From Bradyrhizobium ontarionense (lineage in GTDB: Bacteria > Pseudomonadota > Alphaproteobacteria > Rhizobiales > Xanthobacteraceae): a stretch of 64,000 nt of DNA. The translations under genes and the position numbers were made by a program. The stretch lies in contig NZ_CP088156.1 in assembly GCF_021088345.1 (NCBI RefSeq), positions 5,084,001 to 5,148,000 of the forward strand, written 5' to 3'. The notes below the pieces were generated by a model. The model made no database searches, was not told the DNA's origin, and saw only the letters and a program-made list of their open reading frames with translations. Positions 53,444 to 62,894 of the stretch are shown in pieces (within the stretch, counting starts at the first letter, position 1; the number at the start of each line of letters is the position of its first letter).

Positions 53444-55084
53444 TCAAACTGACGCGGTATCCCGGGTGCGGTCGATGCTGGTGGGCGCCGACATGGCGTG
53501 CGCCAGCATGCTCTGCTTGTCGCGGCGGCGTTGCACCGAGGACGGGATGCGCATCGCTTCCCGGTATTTCGCGACCGTACGGCGGGCAATGTCGATACCG
53601 GCGGCGCGCAGCTTCTCGACGATCGTGTCGTCCGATAGAATTGCGGAGGGTTCTTCCGCATCGATCAGCTGCTTGATGTGGTGACGCACCGCCTCCGCCG
53701 AATGCGCCTCGCCGCCATCGGCCGATGCGATCGAGGCCGTGAAGAAATATTTCAACTCGAAAGTGCCGCGATTGGTCGCCATGTATTTGTTGGCGGTCAC
53801 GCGCGACACCGTCGATTCGTGCATCTGGATCGCATCCGCAACGGCCTTCAGGTTCAGCGGCCGCAGATGCGCGACACCGTGGGTGAAGAAGCCGTCCTGC
53901 TGGCGCACGATCTCGGTCGCGACCTTGAGGATGGTGCGCGCGCGCTGGTCGAGCGCACGCACGAGCCACGTCGCGTTCTGCAGGCAGTCGGTGAAGTAGG
54001 ACTTGTCGCCGTCCTTGCGGATCGTCTTCGACAGCTCGGAATAATAGACCTGGTTCACCAGGACGCGCGGCAGCGTGTCGCTGTTGAGCTCGACCAGCCA
54101 GCCGCCGTCTGGACCGGGGCGCACATACACATCCGGCACCATGGTCTGCGTGCGCGTGGTGCCGAACTTCAGCCCCGGCTTCGGATCGAGCCTTCGGATC
54201 TCGCCGATCATGTCGATGAGATCCTCGTCGTCGACGCCGCACAGCTTGCGCAGGCCACCGAAATCGCGCTTGGCAAGGAGATCGAGATGCTCGATCAGCG
54301 CCTGCATCGCCGGATCGTAGCGGTCGAGCTCGCGCAGCTGGTTCGCGAGGCATTCGCTTAAGTTGCGCGCGCAGATACCGGGCGGATCGAAGGTCTGCAG
54401 CACGCCCAGCACCGCCTCGACATCGGCCTGCTCGGCCCCGAGCCGTTCGGCGGCCTGGCCGAGATCGGCCGGCAGATAGCCGGCATCGTCGACGAGATCG
54501 ATCAGGTACTGGCCGATCATGCGGTCGGCCGGCGCCGTGAAGGCCACCGCCGCCTGCTCGGCGAGGTGGTCCGACAGCGTCGTCTCGGCCGCGACGAAGG
54601 CTTCGAGATTGTAGTCCTCGTCGCCCGAGGCGCCGCCGCCCCATTCGGTGTAGGTGGTCGGCGCGGCGTCCTGCGCCGTGCGCGCAGCGGCTTCGGCGGG
54701 CTCCTCGGAGAACACGTTGTCGAGCCCGGTGTCGAGCGTCTGTTCGATCTCCGTACGACTACCGAGATCGCGGCTCATCCAGTCTTCCTGGGCCGGCTCG
54801 TAGTTCTCGCCCGTGCTGCCGCCGCCGCCGCTGTCGCCGAAATCGTCGCCCGAGGGCTCGCTGTCGGGATATTCGGCGCGTTCCGACATCTGCTGCTCGC
54901 CGGCCACCGGCTGCTCCGGACCGTCGGCGGCGCGCTCCAGCAGCGGGTTGCGCTCGAGCTCCTCTTCGACGAACGTGGAGAGGTCGAGATTGGACAGCTG
55001 CAGCAACTTGATCGCCTGCATCAGCTGCGGCGTCATCACCAGCGACTGCGACTGGCGGAATTCTAATCTCTGCGTCAACGCCAT
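53444..55084 (-). CDS. rpoN: RNA polymerase sigma-54 factor
   Basis: A 546-residue sigma-54. The N-terminal activator region is 'MTPQLMQAIKLLQLSNLDL' (about residues 17-35), an acidic linker follows (about 55-130), then the core-binding part, and the C-terminal RpoN box ARRTVAKYREAMRIPSS (about 505-521). It directs transcription of nitrogen-fixation, nitrogen-assimilation and other genes. Bradyrhizobium usually has two rpoN copies; which this is cannot be told. The linkage to lptB upstream and hpf-ptsN downstream is the conserved chromosomal arrangement. Confidence 0.97.
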   Translation of the reverse strand: MALTQRLEFRQSQSLVMTPQLMQAIKLLQLSNLDLSTFVEEELERNPLLERAADGPEQPVAGEQQMSERAEYPDSEPSGDDFGDSGGGGSTGENYEPAQEDWMSRDLGSRTEIEQTLDTGLDNVFSEEPAEAAARTAQDAAPTTYTEWGGGASGDEDYNLEAFVAAETTLSDHLAEQAAVAFTAPADRMIGQYLIDLVDDAGYLPADLGQAAERLGAEQADVEAVLGVLQTFDPPGICARNLSECLANQLRELDRYDPAMQALIEHLDLLAKRDFGGLRKLCGVDDEDLIDMIGEIRRLDPKPGLKFGTTRTQTMVPDVYVRPGPDGGWLVELNSDTLPRVLVNQVYYSELSKTIRKDGDKSYFTDCLQNATWLVRALDQRARTILKVATEIVRQQDGFFTHGVAHLRPLNLKAVADAIQMHESTVSRVTANKYMATNRGTFELKYFFTASIASADGGEAHSAEAVRHHIKQLIDAEEPSAILSDDTIVEKLRAAGIDIARRTVAKYREAMRIPSSVQRRRDKQSMLAHAMSAPTSIDRTRDTASV

Positions 55085-55297
55085 GGGAGCAAGAACATTC
55101 CCTTACTGGTCCAATTCTTGCTTATCCCAATCTGCGCGTGATGTACACGGCTTGACGAATAAGAAAAACGGAGTATGGCGCGCCAAGAAGACGAGGTTAC
55201 CGGTCCTCGCAAACCTGCTGGGAAACAGCATCGATCGCAGCGTTTCCATCGCCTGTCGCAGCTGCGACAAAAGCCGACAAACGCCGCGTCCGCAATC

Positions 55298-56281
55298 CTA
55301 CAGCCGGAATTCCTCGCCGAGATAGAGCCTTCGCACGTCGGGATCGGCGACGATCTCCTCGGGGCTGCCTTCGGTGAGAATCTGCCCGGCATAGACGATG
55401 TAGGCGCGATCGGTGAGGCCGAGCGTCTCGCGGACGTTATGATCGGTGATCAGCACGCCGATGCCGCGATTGGTGAGATGGCGCACCAGCTGCTGAATGT
55501 CACCGACGGCGATCGGATCGATGCCGGCGAACGGCTCGTCGAGCAGCATGTAGTTCGGGCGCGTCGCGAGCGCGCGCGCGATCTCGACGCGGCGGCGCTC
55601 GCCGCCCGACAGCGCGATCGCCGGCGACTTGCGCAGCCGCGTGATGGTGAACTCCTCGAGCAGCGCATCGAGCTCGCGCTCGCGCTTCTTGCGCGACGGC
55701 TCGACGACCTCGAGCACGGCGCGGATGTTCTGCTCGACGGTGAGGCCGCGGAAGATCGAGGCCTCCTGCGGCAGATAGCCGATGCCGAGCCGCGCGCGCT
55801 GATACATCGGCAGCCGCGTGACATCGTGGCCGTCGAGCTCGATCGCGCCGCGATCGGCCTTGATCAGGCCGGTGATCATGTAGAACACGGTGGTCTTGCC
55901 GGCGCCGTTCGGCCCGAGCAGGCCGACGGCCTCGCCGCGGCGAACATAGATGGAGACGCCGCGGACGACCTGGCGGCTGCCAAAACTCTTCTCGATCGAA
56001 TGCACCGCCAGAAAGCCCGGCCGGCGCAACAGCTGCGGGGCGCCACTGCCATTGCTGCGCGGTTTCGGCGCGGACGTCGACGGCCGCGGCGGCTTACGCT
56101 GGATCTGCTCGGTATTCTGCGGCGAGCGCGGATTGATGCGCGTCGTCGGCAGCTCGCGAACGGAGTCGGCAAGCGTAGCGAGCGGATCCTCCATCGACGT
56201 GATGTCGTCGGGCCGTCGCGCAAAACTCTGCTGGCCGCGCTTGGCGGGACGCCGACGAAACATGCCGAGTAGATCCACCAT
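55298..56281 (-). CDS. lptB: LPS export ABC transporter ATP-binding protein LptB, with N-terminal extension
   Basis: A 327-residue ATPase that powers transport of lipopolysaccharide to the outer membrane. Walker A is [16 protein letters not shown] (about residues 124-139), the signature is [15 protein letters not shown], and Walker B is [12 protein letters not shown], as in LptB. Standard LptB is about 240 residues; here about 88 extra residues, rich in Arg, Pro and Ser, precede [11 protein letters not shown]. An internal ATG at 56194 is an alternative start but also keeps most of the extension. It lies between lptA and rpoN. Confidence 0.93.
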   Translation of the reverse strand: MVDLLGMFRRRPAKRGQQSFARRPDDITSMEDPLATLADSVRELPTTRINPRSPQNTEQIQRKPPRPSTSAPKPRSNGSGAPQLLRRPGFLAVHSIEKSFGSRQVVRGVSIYVRRGEAVGLLGPNGAGKTTVFYMITGLIKADRGAIELDGHDVTRLPMYQRARLGIGYLPQEASIFRGLTVEQNIRAVLEVVEPSRKKRERELDALLEEFTITRLRKSPAIALSGGERRRVEIARALATRPNYMLLDEPFAGIDPIAVGDIQQLVRHLTNRGIGVLITDHNVRETLGLTDRAYIVYAGQILTEGSPEEIVADPDVRRLYLGEEFRL

Positions 56282-56434
56282 CCCCGCTTCGCTTACGCCC
56301 TTCGGAGCTGCCCGTCACCGACCGTGCCGGTTCGCCCGCTGCAGCCTGTCGGGACGAGGAGCGTCCCGCGTTAGATAGAGGCAGCCGCAGCCCGGTTCAA
56401 CTGGAGCCGGCGCTGATTCGCTAATTAATTGAAG

Positions 56435-57124
56435 TCACTTCGGTTTGTTCGCGCCAGGCGACAGCGGCGAGCCGCCGCCACCGGGTGCGGCGCCGGTCGA
56501 TGATCCGCAGCCGCCCGGGCCGGTGGAGCCCTGCGGCAGCAGCGCCTGCACCTTGCCGCTGTCGGATTCGACCCGCGACACCCCCGTCGTCATGTCGACC
56601 ATCAGGCGGTCGCCGCGCAGCACGTTCTTGCACTGGGTCAGCACGACGCCGCCCTGCATGGTGATCTGGTTGGTCTTGGTGTCGAACACCGCGGTCTCGC
56701 CGGTGACGACCTGCTCCTTCTGGGTGACGGTGACGCCGCCGCGCGCCTCCAGCCGCCGGATCGACGAGCTGCCGTCTGGCCCCGGCGTCGCCGACTGGAT
56801 CGTCTTCGTCGGCTTCGCGCCGGCCTGGGAGCCGCCGTCATAGAACACGACCAGCGATTTCGACGTCATCGTGGTGTCGCCCTGCACGACCTTCACATTG
56901 CCGGAGAAGGTCGCCTCCTTCTTCTTGTCGCGCATCTCCAGCGACGCCGCCTCGATCTGGATCGGCTGGTCGCGGTTCTGCGAGAAACCCTGCAGCGCAT
57001 TGGGCACGCCGGTGGTGGCGCTCTGCGCCCGCAGCGCGCTGCCCGTACCGGCCAGCGCGACCGTGGTCAGCGCAGCGAAGCCGGCGGCGCGAATCGCCGC
57101 GGGAATGAAACGGCACGTCGTCAT
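56435..57124 (-). CDS. lptA: LPS transport periplasmic protein LptA
   Basis: A 229-residue periplasmic protein. A signal peptide (about residues 1-33, cleavage after LRA) is followed by an OstA-type beta-jellyroll ('QPIQIEAASLEMRDKKKEATFSGNVKVVQGD' in parts). 'RLEARGGVTVTQKEQVVTG' and 'LRGDRLMVDMTTG' are typical repeats. The tail is Gly/Pro-rich (GPGGCGSSTGAAPGGGG). It bridges the LPS path across the periplasm. It follows lptC by 4 bases. Confidence 0.92.
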   Translation of the reverse strand: MTTCRFIPAAIRAAGFAALTTVALAGTGSALRAQSATTGVPNALQGFSQNRDQPIQIEAASLEMRDKKKEATFSGNVKVVQGDTTMTSKSLVVFYDGGSQAGAKPTKTIQSATPGPDGSSSIRRLEARGGVTVTQKEQVVTGETAVFDTKTNQITMQGGVVLTQCKNVLRGDRLMVDMTTGVSRVESDSGKVQALLPQGSTGPGGCGSSTGAAPGGGGSPLSPGANKPK

Positions 57125-57128
57125 GGGC

Positions 57129-57830
57129 TCACTTCGCATTGCGGGCCGGCCGGCCCGGATCGGCGCTCGCCGTCGTGGTCGGGGCGGCGTTCATGTTGTC
57201 GAGATTCATCACGACATTGCCTTCGAAGCGCACCACCTCGCCATTGTCCAGAATGCGCAGGCGGTCCGCCGAGAGCGTGCCGTTGGTGAGCTTGACGTCG
57301 ACATGCTCGTCGGAGCTCACGGTGCCCTTGGCCATGTCCACCGAGGCGTGGCTCAGGCGCGCCTCGTAGCCGGTCGAGGTCGTCAGCAGGATGTCCTTGT
57401 TCAGCTCCAGCTGCTGCTGCTTGGTGTCGAACACGCCGGTCTTCGCGTTCAGCGTCACCGTCGACTTGTCCTCCATCAGCACCTTGGCGCGGAGAATGTT
57501 GAGCTCGACATGATCGGGATCGGTGAGGTCCTGCACGGCGCTGTTGGCGACGAGGTCATAGGGTCGCTGGTCCGGCGTGAAGCCGGTCAGATGCGGCGTC
57601 TCCATCGTGATCTTGCGGCCGGAGACGACGACGTTGCCGGTCAGATTGCCGGTGTCGACCGCGACCCGGAAATCGTTGAAGAACGCGACGTAGAGAACGA
57701 CGGTCATCGCCAGCGCGACCGCCGCGGGCACCGCGATCCGCAGCGTGCGCACCAAGCGGCTGTGGCGCGCCGCAACTGCAAAGCGCGCCTGCAGACCGGG
57801 ATCATAGACTGGGTTGTGGACCGAGTTCAC
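57129..57830 (-). CDS. lptC: LPS export system protein LptC
   Basis: A 233-residue protein with one membrane segment (about residues 30-52) and a periplasmic jellyroll domain (about 60-215) that receives LPS from LptBFG. 'GNVVVSGRKITMETPHLTGF' and 'KVLMEDKSTVTLNAKTGVFD' are LptC features. First gene of lptC-lptA-lptB here. The last 20 residues are polar. Confidence 0.9.
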   Translation of the reverse strand: MNSVHNPVYDPGLQARFAVAARHSRLVRTLRIAVPAAVALAMTVVLYVAFFNDFRVAVDTGNLTGNVVVSGRKITMETPHLTGFTPDQRPYDLVANSAVQDLTDPDHVELNILRAKVLMEDKSTVTLNAKTGVFDTKQQQLELNKDILLTTSTGYEARLSHASVDMAKGTVSSDEHVDVKLTNGTLSADRLRILDNGEVVRFEGNVVMNLDNMNAAPTTTASADPGRPARNAK

Positions 57831-57989
57831 CGAGGCTCCAAGGCGCGGGGACAGGCGCGCGACAGGCGCGAGACCGAACCCATTCTACCATGGGCACGCC
57901 GGCCATTGCAGCCCGGAACTGGCGCGAATCGCAGGCCACCTGCGATCATTAAGAGAGATTAATGATCGTGAACGGCGAATGTCCCGTCC

Positions 57990-58604
57990 TCACGAATGCG
58001 CAAAGATGTCCTCGGCCTCGAAACCGCCCAGATCGAGGGTGGCCCGGTGCGGCAGGAACGCGAAACAGGCCTGCGCCAGCGCCAGCCGGCCCTCGCGCGC
58101 CAGCATCACGTCGAGCTTCTCGCGCAAGGCATGCAGATGCAGCACATCGGAGGCGGCATAGGCGAGCTGCGGCTCGGTCAACGCGTCGGCGCCCCAGTCG
58201 CTCGACTGCTGCTGCTTGGAGAGATCGACATTGAGCAGCTCGCGCACCAGATCCTTGAGGCCATGGCGGTCGGTATAGGTGCGCGCCAGCCGCGAGGCGA
58301 TCTTGGTGCAGTAGACCGGCTGCGGCATCACGCCGAAGGTATGAAACAGCGTCGCGACGTCGAACCGCGCGAAATGGAAGATCTTGGTGACGGCGGGATT
58401 GCCGAGCAGCGCCTTCAGGTTCGGCGAATCGGTGTGCCCCTTGGGGATCTGCACCACGTCGGCCGAGCCGTCGCCGGGCGACAGCTGCACCACGCACAAC
58501 CGGTCGCGGTGCGGATTGAGCCCCATGGTCTCGGTGTCGATCGCCACCGAAGTCGTGTAGCGGGAGAGATCGGGCAGGTCGCCGCGGTGCAGGCGTACGG
58601 TCAT
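57990..58604 (-). CDS. Ribonuclease D-like 3'-5' exonuclease (DEDDy, no HRDC domain)
   Basis: A 204-residue protein that is only the exonuclease domain. Exo I is AIDTETMGLNP (about residues 21-31), Exo II is HFARFDVATLF, and Exo III is YAASDVLHLHAL with Tyr, so DEDDy. E. coli RNase D has a further C-terminal HRDC pair that is absent here. The start ATG 58604 gives MTVRLHRGDLPDLS; longer upstream frames lack family sequence. It precedes lptC on the same strand by 159 bases. Confidence 0.9.
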   Translation of the reverse strand: MTVRLHRGDLPDLSRYTTSVAIDTETMGLNPHRDRLCVVQLSPGDGSADVVQIPKGHTDSPNLKALLGNPAVTKIFHFARFDVATLFHTFGVMPQPVYCTKIASRLARTYTDRHGLKDLVRELLNVDLSKQQQSSDWGADALTEPQLAYAASDVLHLHALREKLDVMLAREGRLALAQACFAFLPHRATLDLGGFEAEDIFAHS

Positions 58605-58938
58605 GACGATAAACCTCGGTCGAATTCGGTGTCGGACGCGACGGGCCGGGGCATCGCCGCATGAAGCGCTCGGAAAACCGGACTTAAGCCCGGTACTGGT
58701 AACCATCCGGCAAACGCGCCGGGCCGGCGCGGGGATCAGCCGAGGGAATGCCAGCCCGGCCGCCCGGACGCAAGCCCGGGGACAGACGCGCGCCGTGCGC
58801 GCACCCTTTGTTTCAAGCAGGACCGCGCGGCGATGCCGATCTTGCGGCGGTCGCCGGAGCCGTCCGTTCGATGCGCGCGAGCTGGTCTGATACGGCAACA
58901 CGATTGATCTCTCTAGCGAACCGCTTCACCGCTTGTAC
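58605..58938. other. Gene-free junction between the core genome and the RM island
   Basis: No gene is seen in 334 bases. It has a perfect palindrome CGCGCCGGGCCGGCGCG (58715-58731). No tRNA end or direct repeat that would mark an integration site is visible near the DUF45 gene end at 58939. GC appears to fall moving right into the restriction genes. Confidence 0.55.
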
Positions 58939-59640
58939 CTAGATATCAAGTGCAGCCCCATTCACCCTGAGCCATTCCTTCCGCTCCTTGTACCGCGGCA
59001 GTACCTTGTCTACCTCGTTCCAAAAGGCGTCCGAATGATCGCGGTACCGCAGATGGCAGAGTTCGTGCACCACGATGTAGTCGATCACGCTCTGCGGCGC
59101 CATCAGGGTCTTCCAATGGAAGTTCAGTGCGCCACCCACGCCGCATGAGGCCCAATAGTAGCCTAGTTCCTTTACGGCAACCTCACCAGGTTCTACACCG
59201 ACCAGTGGCCCAAGGCTCTGAACCCGCTCCGGGAAAACCTGGAGTCCCTTTTCGATGTAGAAATCTCGGAACGCCTTGCGCGCGGCCGGCTCGCCCTCTT
59301 TCCTTACGAAAGCCTCGGACAACTCCCAGCGTCCGTTCTTGAGACGTAGCGGAACGTCGGCATCGGCGACGAACTTCAATCGATAGGATCGACCGAGATA
59401 GGCGAATCCCTGCCCCTGAACCAGCGGGCGATGTCTCCGGCTCGAATTCAGCTCTTCCCATTCCGCAAGGGAACGATGGACCCAAAGCGCTCGATCTGAG
59501 ACGGCCTGGAGCACCGTTTCGTCATCAACTCCAGTGGGCGCGCGAACAATCACGTCGCCCGAACGCTCGATTACGATGTCCGCGGTCTTTCGCTCGCTAC
59601 GGATCAGGGTGAACTCAATATCCTGGGCGCACATTTTCAT
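58939..59640 (-). CDS. DUF45/YgjP-type zinc metalloprotease, RM-associated
   Basis: A 233-residue protein of the YgjP-metallopeptidase-like family. The zinc site is VVHELCHLRYRDHSDAFW (HExxH at about 202-206, with the third ligand His downstream). 'GYYWASCGVGGALNFHWKT' precedes it and is typical. The gene begins at the hsdR stop codon (TAATG), so they are coupled. Such metalloproteases often accompany type I restriction operons; the target is unknown, and a role in removing HsdR has been suggested only by analogy. Confidence 0.88.
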   Translation of the reverse strand: MKMCAQDIEFTLIRSERKTADIVIERSGDVIVRAPTGVDDETVLQAVSDRALWVHRSLAEWEELNSSRRHRPLVQGQGFAYLGRSYRLKFVADADVPLRLKNGRWELSEAFVRKEGEPAARKAFRDFYIEKGLQVFPERVQSLGPLVGVEPGEVAVKELGYYWASCGVGGALNFHWKTLMAPQSVIDYIVVHELCHLRYRDHSDAFWNEVDKVLPRYKERKEWLRVNGAALDI

Positions 59641-62600
59641 TACCGGAGCAACTCTTCGTGGCGTTTCTCGGCGAGCTTGGTCAATTCAACGGCGATACGC
59701 TGATGGTGATCCTGAACCGGGCCGATACCAGAGACCATCAGCTCGGTATCGATCGTTGCTCTGAGACGGCGCACCTGGTCTGGCTTGCGCCAGAAATCGA
59801 CGATTGAAATGGATTCACGAATGACCCCGACCAGCCGGGCAGAGAGTGCATCCAGCAGAGTCGCCTCCTCAACCGAAAGTGCGGCTCCATCGCTAATGAG
59901 GTCGGAGAGGTTTTCACGGAATACGAGCACTTCGGGTGGGTGCTCCGATATCGCCTTGCCCCGCCCCGCCCGGATTTCCGACCGCAGCTCCTCATAGTGC
60001 TCGGCCAAAGATTTCCAATCCTCGCCATGTTTAGCGATGAGCGTGTCGAGCTTCTCGCTCATCCGCTTGAAAAACGCCGGGTCCTCGTCAAAATGGATGG
60101 TGCAGTGCTTGCGGATGGCGTGCTCCATCTCGCTGGCCTTCGCCCGCGAACTTCCCTGCGCGTGCCCCGTCACCTGCGCAACGAAGTCCGGGTCCAGCAG
60201 CTCGACGGGCGGGATTTTGGGATCGACACCCAGCTCAATCAGATGCTTGTTGATCAGCGCGGAAACCTTTTCGCCAACGCCAGCAAAATCAATGGATTCG
60301 TCCTTGAATCGCTCTTTTGTCATCCGCATCAGATAGCCCAGCCGCCTGGCCGGCCCACGGTATTGCTGCGCGGCTGTGCCCGGCAGAATGAGGTCGAGGC
60401 TCATCAGAAACTTCTTGAGATAGACCTCGAAATCGGCTCGCGCCTTGATCGGTTCAAGGGCGTCCACTGCCTTGTGGACCACACGAATCTCCTCCTCAGA
60501 ACTGCCGAGTGTGCCGGTGAGGAAGGGCTCTATGTCATGCACACCCAGCGCCTGGAAATGCTGGAACAGTCGGCGGTAACGTTCCTCCAGAATGGGCAGC
60601 TCAGACGTCAGATTCTTCAGCCCGGCCTGGAGGTCCGCAATGTCCTCGCTCGCGTAGATCCTGAGTGCGTCGGTGAGATGGTTGGCCAGGCCGATGTAGT
60701 CGACGATGAACCCGCGCTGCTTGCCCTGGGTAACGCGGTTCACGCGAGCGATCGCCTGCAGCAGGTTATGTTCCTTCAGCCGCTTGTCGATGTACATGAC
60801 CTGCTCGATCGGCGCGTCGAAGCCGGTCAGCAGCATGTCGCATACGACGAGGAAAGCGATGCCGGAGTTGGCCTTGTCATAGTCGTCGAGATTGAACGGC
60901 TTGCAGAAATTCTCAACCGCGTTCCAGTCGCGCGCCTCTTTGCGGGCCTCGGTGATTTCTGCCAGCTCGTTGGTCGCGTCGGACGACACCACCACCGCCA
61001 CCTTGAGGAAGGCAACCCGGCGGATCAGATCCGTGTCGGGTTTCGGTTTTGCACGCTCCGCCTCCAGCCGTTGCTGCAAAGCCTTGCGCAAGGCGCGCTG
61101 GTATCGCACCGCCGCAAGCTTGGAATGGCAGACGACCTGCGCCTTGAACCCGTTGGGCAGAATGTTCTCGATGTAGTGGCGGACCAGATCTTGGGCGATG
61201 GCGCCGATGCGGTTTTCCGCTTCCAGGATATCGCCGGTGGCTCCATATTTCTTCTTGATGGCAAGCAGATCTTCGGCCGAGCGGTCGGCGAAGAGATCCT
61301 CGAACGCCGCGTCGAACTCGGCCTTGTCTCGCAGGGCGGTATTGGCCGTGCGGCCTTCGTAGAGGATTTGCAGGGTTGCCCCGTCCTCCACCGAATCCAT
61401 CAGCTTGTAGGTGTCGATGTATTCGCCGAACCGTTTCACGGTCTGTCGGCCGCCATGCCGCTCGGTGATCAGCGGGGTGCCGGTGAAGGCGATTCGGGCG
61501 GCATTGGGGAACGCCTCGAACAGATTATCCCCCATGTCGGACCCCTGCGTGCGGTGCGCCTCGTCCACCATGATGAGGATGCGCGGGGAATCGTTGACGA
61601 CGCCAAAAGTCTCGGCGCTAGGGGGCGGGGCATAGCGCCCCAGCTTTTCGCGCAGTCCCTCGGGCAGATCGTCTTTCGACTCGACGAATTTGTGAACCAT
61701 CACCATGTTCACGTCGGAAGCGGGAGAAGCGAGCACGTCGCGCACGGCGGCGCGACTGTCGACCAGATTGATCTTCCCCCCGATCAGCTTGGCAGTACCG
61801 GAGAGCTGGTCTTCCAGATCGGCCCGATCCACCACCATGAGGATCTTGATGTCGTTGAGGTCACGGCTAGCGCGCAACATCCGGCCGACGAAGACCATAG
61901 TGAGCGACTTGCCCGACCCCTGAGTGTGCCAGACGACGCCACTGCGCTCCATCGGCGTCTCGCCGGTGCGCAGCCGCTCGACGATGCGACGAGCGGCGCG
62001 GTGCTGCTGATAACGGGCAAGCACCTTCACCCGCTTGCCGTTGGGCAGGTCCATGAACACCGAGCAGGTACGCAGCATGTCCAGGAGGCAATGCGGGTTG
62101 AGCAGCCCCTGGACCAGCTCTTCCTGCGCGCGGACCTCACCCAGCGGTGGTGAGATCGCGGCAAGCTGCTCCGGCCAGATGTTGCGCCAGCCGTAGAAGT
62201 GCTCGGGAGCGGAACTAATGGTGCCGAACTCCGCCGCCTCGCCACAGGTTCGGATCACGGCCAAGTTGGGATAGAACAGTTTCGGCTCGCCTTCGCGCAG
62301 CCCGGCGCGGGCGGTTTCCGGGCGGGCGTCGCGATAGCGCTGCAATTGCACGAAGGCCTCGTGCATCGGGTTCGCGGTGTTGGCGTCGCCGATCTTGGCC
62401 TCGATCACTACCAGCGGCAGGCCATTCACGAACAGCACCACGTCGGGGATGATAAAGCCCTTCGCGCACCCCGGTGTATCGACGCGGAACTGGTTGATGG
62501 CGTGGAAGCGGTTGCGCTCCGGGTCGGCGAAGTCGATCAGGCGAACGGTCGGGTCCGTCTCGCCAGTCAGTTCGTTGCGGTCCACCTGCGCCTTGAAGAG

Positions 62601-62894
62601 TAGCGCCTGAACCGCCTCGTTCGCATCGAGTAGGCCCTTGCCTGGTTGACGGAAAATATCGTCGATGAGCCCCGCCAAGTGTCGTTCGGTTAGCCACTGG
62701 CGGCCGTCCGGCAGGGGATTCAGCGCGCAAATACAGTCGCGGAACACCTTTGGAAGGATCAGGTCGCGAAAGCTCGACCGCAGTGACAACGCAGGGGCCT
62801 GCGGGATCATATGACTGCCTTGGTCGATCACCGTCCAGCCGAGCCCAGCAAGCTGGGTCAGCAACGGCTTTTCAACGTGGGCGTATTCGCTCAT
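59640..62894 (-). CDS. hsdR: Type I restriction endonuclease subunit R
   Basis: A 1084-residue motor and nuclease subunit. The N-terminal nuclease domain has VVIEAKIGDANTANPMHEAF (PD-(D/E)xK). The SF2 helicase has Walker A HTQGSGKSLTMVF (about residues 320-332), DEAHRTQ motif II, and 'LTGFDAPIEQVMYIDKRLKEH' and 'RVNRVTQGKQRGFIVDYIG' in the second RecA-like part. The C-terminal quarter binds the methylase. Start overlaps the hsdS stop codon by 4 bases. With HsdM (not in the window) and HsdS it cuts DNA far from unmethylated sites. Confidence 0.95.
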   Translation of the reverse strand: MSEYAHVEKPLLTQLAGLGWTVIDQGSHMIPQAPALSLRSSFRDLILPKVFRDCICALNPLPDGRQWLTERHLAGLIDDIFRQPGKGLLDANEAVQALLFKAQVDRNELTGETDPTVRLIDFADPERNRFHAINQFRVDTPGCAKGFIIPDVVLFVNGLPLVVIEAKIGDANTANPMHEAFVQLQRYRDARPETARAGLREGEPKLFYPNLAVIRTCGEAAEFGTISSAPEHFYGWRNIWPEQLAAISPPLGEVRAQEELVQGLLNPHCLLDMLRTCSVFMDLPNGKRVKVLARYQQHRAARRIVERLRTGETPMERSGVVWHTQGSGKSLTMVFVGRMLRASRDLNDIKILMVVDRADLEDQLSGTAKLIGGKINLVDSRAAVRDVLASPASDVNMVMVHKFVESKDDLPEGLREKLGRYAPPPSAETFGVVNDSPRILIMVDEAHRTQGSDMGDNLFEAFPNAARIAFTGTPLITERHGGRQTVKRFGEYIDTYKLMDSVEDGATLQILYEGRTANTALRDKAEFDAAFEDLFADRSAEDLLAIKKKYGATGDILEAENRIGAIAQDLVRHYIENILPNGFKAQVVCHSKLAAVRYQRALRKALQQRLEAERAKPKPDTDLIRRVAFLKVAVVVSSDATNELAEITEARKEARDWNAVENFCKPFNLDDYDKANSGIAFLVVCDMLLTGFDAPIEQVMYIDKRLKEHNLLQAIARVNRVTQGKQRGFIVDYIGLANHLTDALRIYASEDIADLQAGLKNLTSELPILEERYRRLFQHFQALGVHDIEPFLTGTLGSSEEEIRVVHKAVDALEPIKARADFEVYLKKFLMSLDLILPGTAAQQYRGPARRLGYLMRMTKERFKDESIDFAGVGEKVSALINKHLIELGVDPKIPPVELLDPDFVAQVTGHAQGSSRAKASEMEHAIRKHCTIHFDEDPAFFKRMSEKLDTLIAKHGEDWKSLAEHYEELRSEIRAGRGKAISEHPPEVLVFRENLSDLISDGAALSVEEATLLDALSARLVGVIRESISIVDFWRKPDQVRRLRATIDTELMVSGIGPVQDHHQRIAVELTKLAEKRHEELLR

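Noticed and set aside
59940..62153. A 737-codon plus-strand frame opposite hsdR
   Set aside because: Antisense shadow of hsdR; no motif and no ribosome site.
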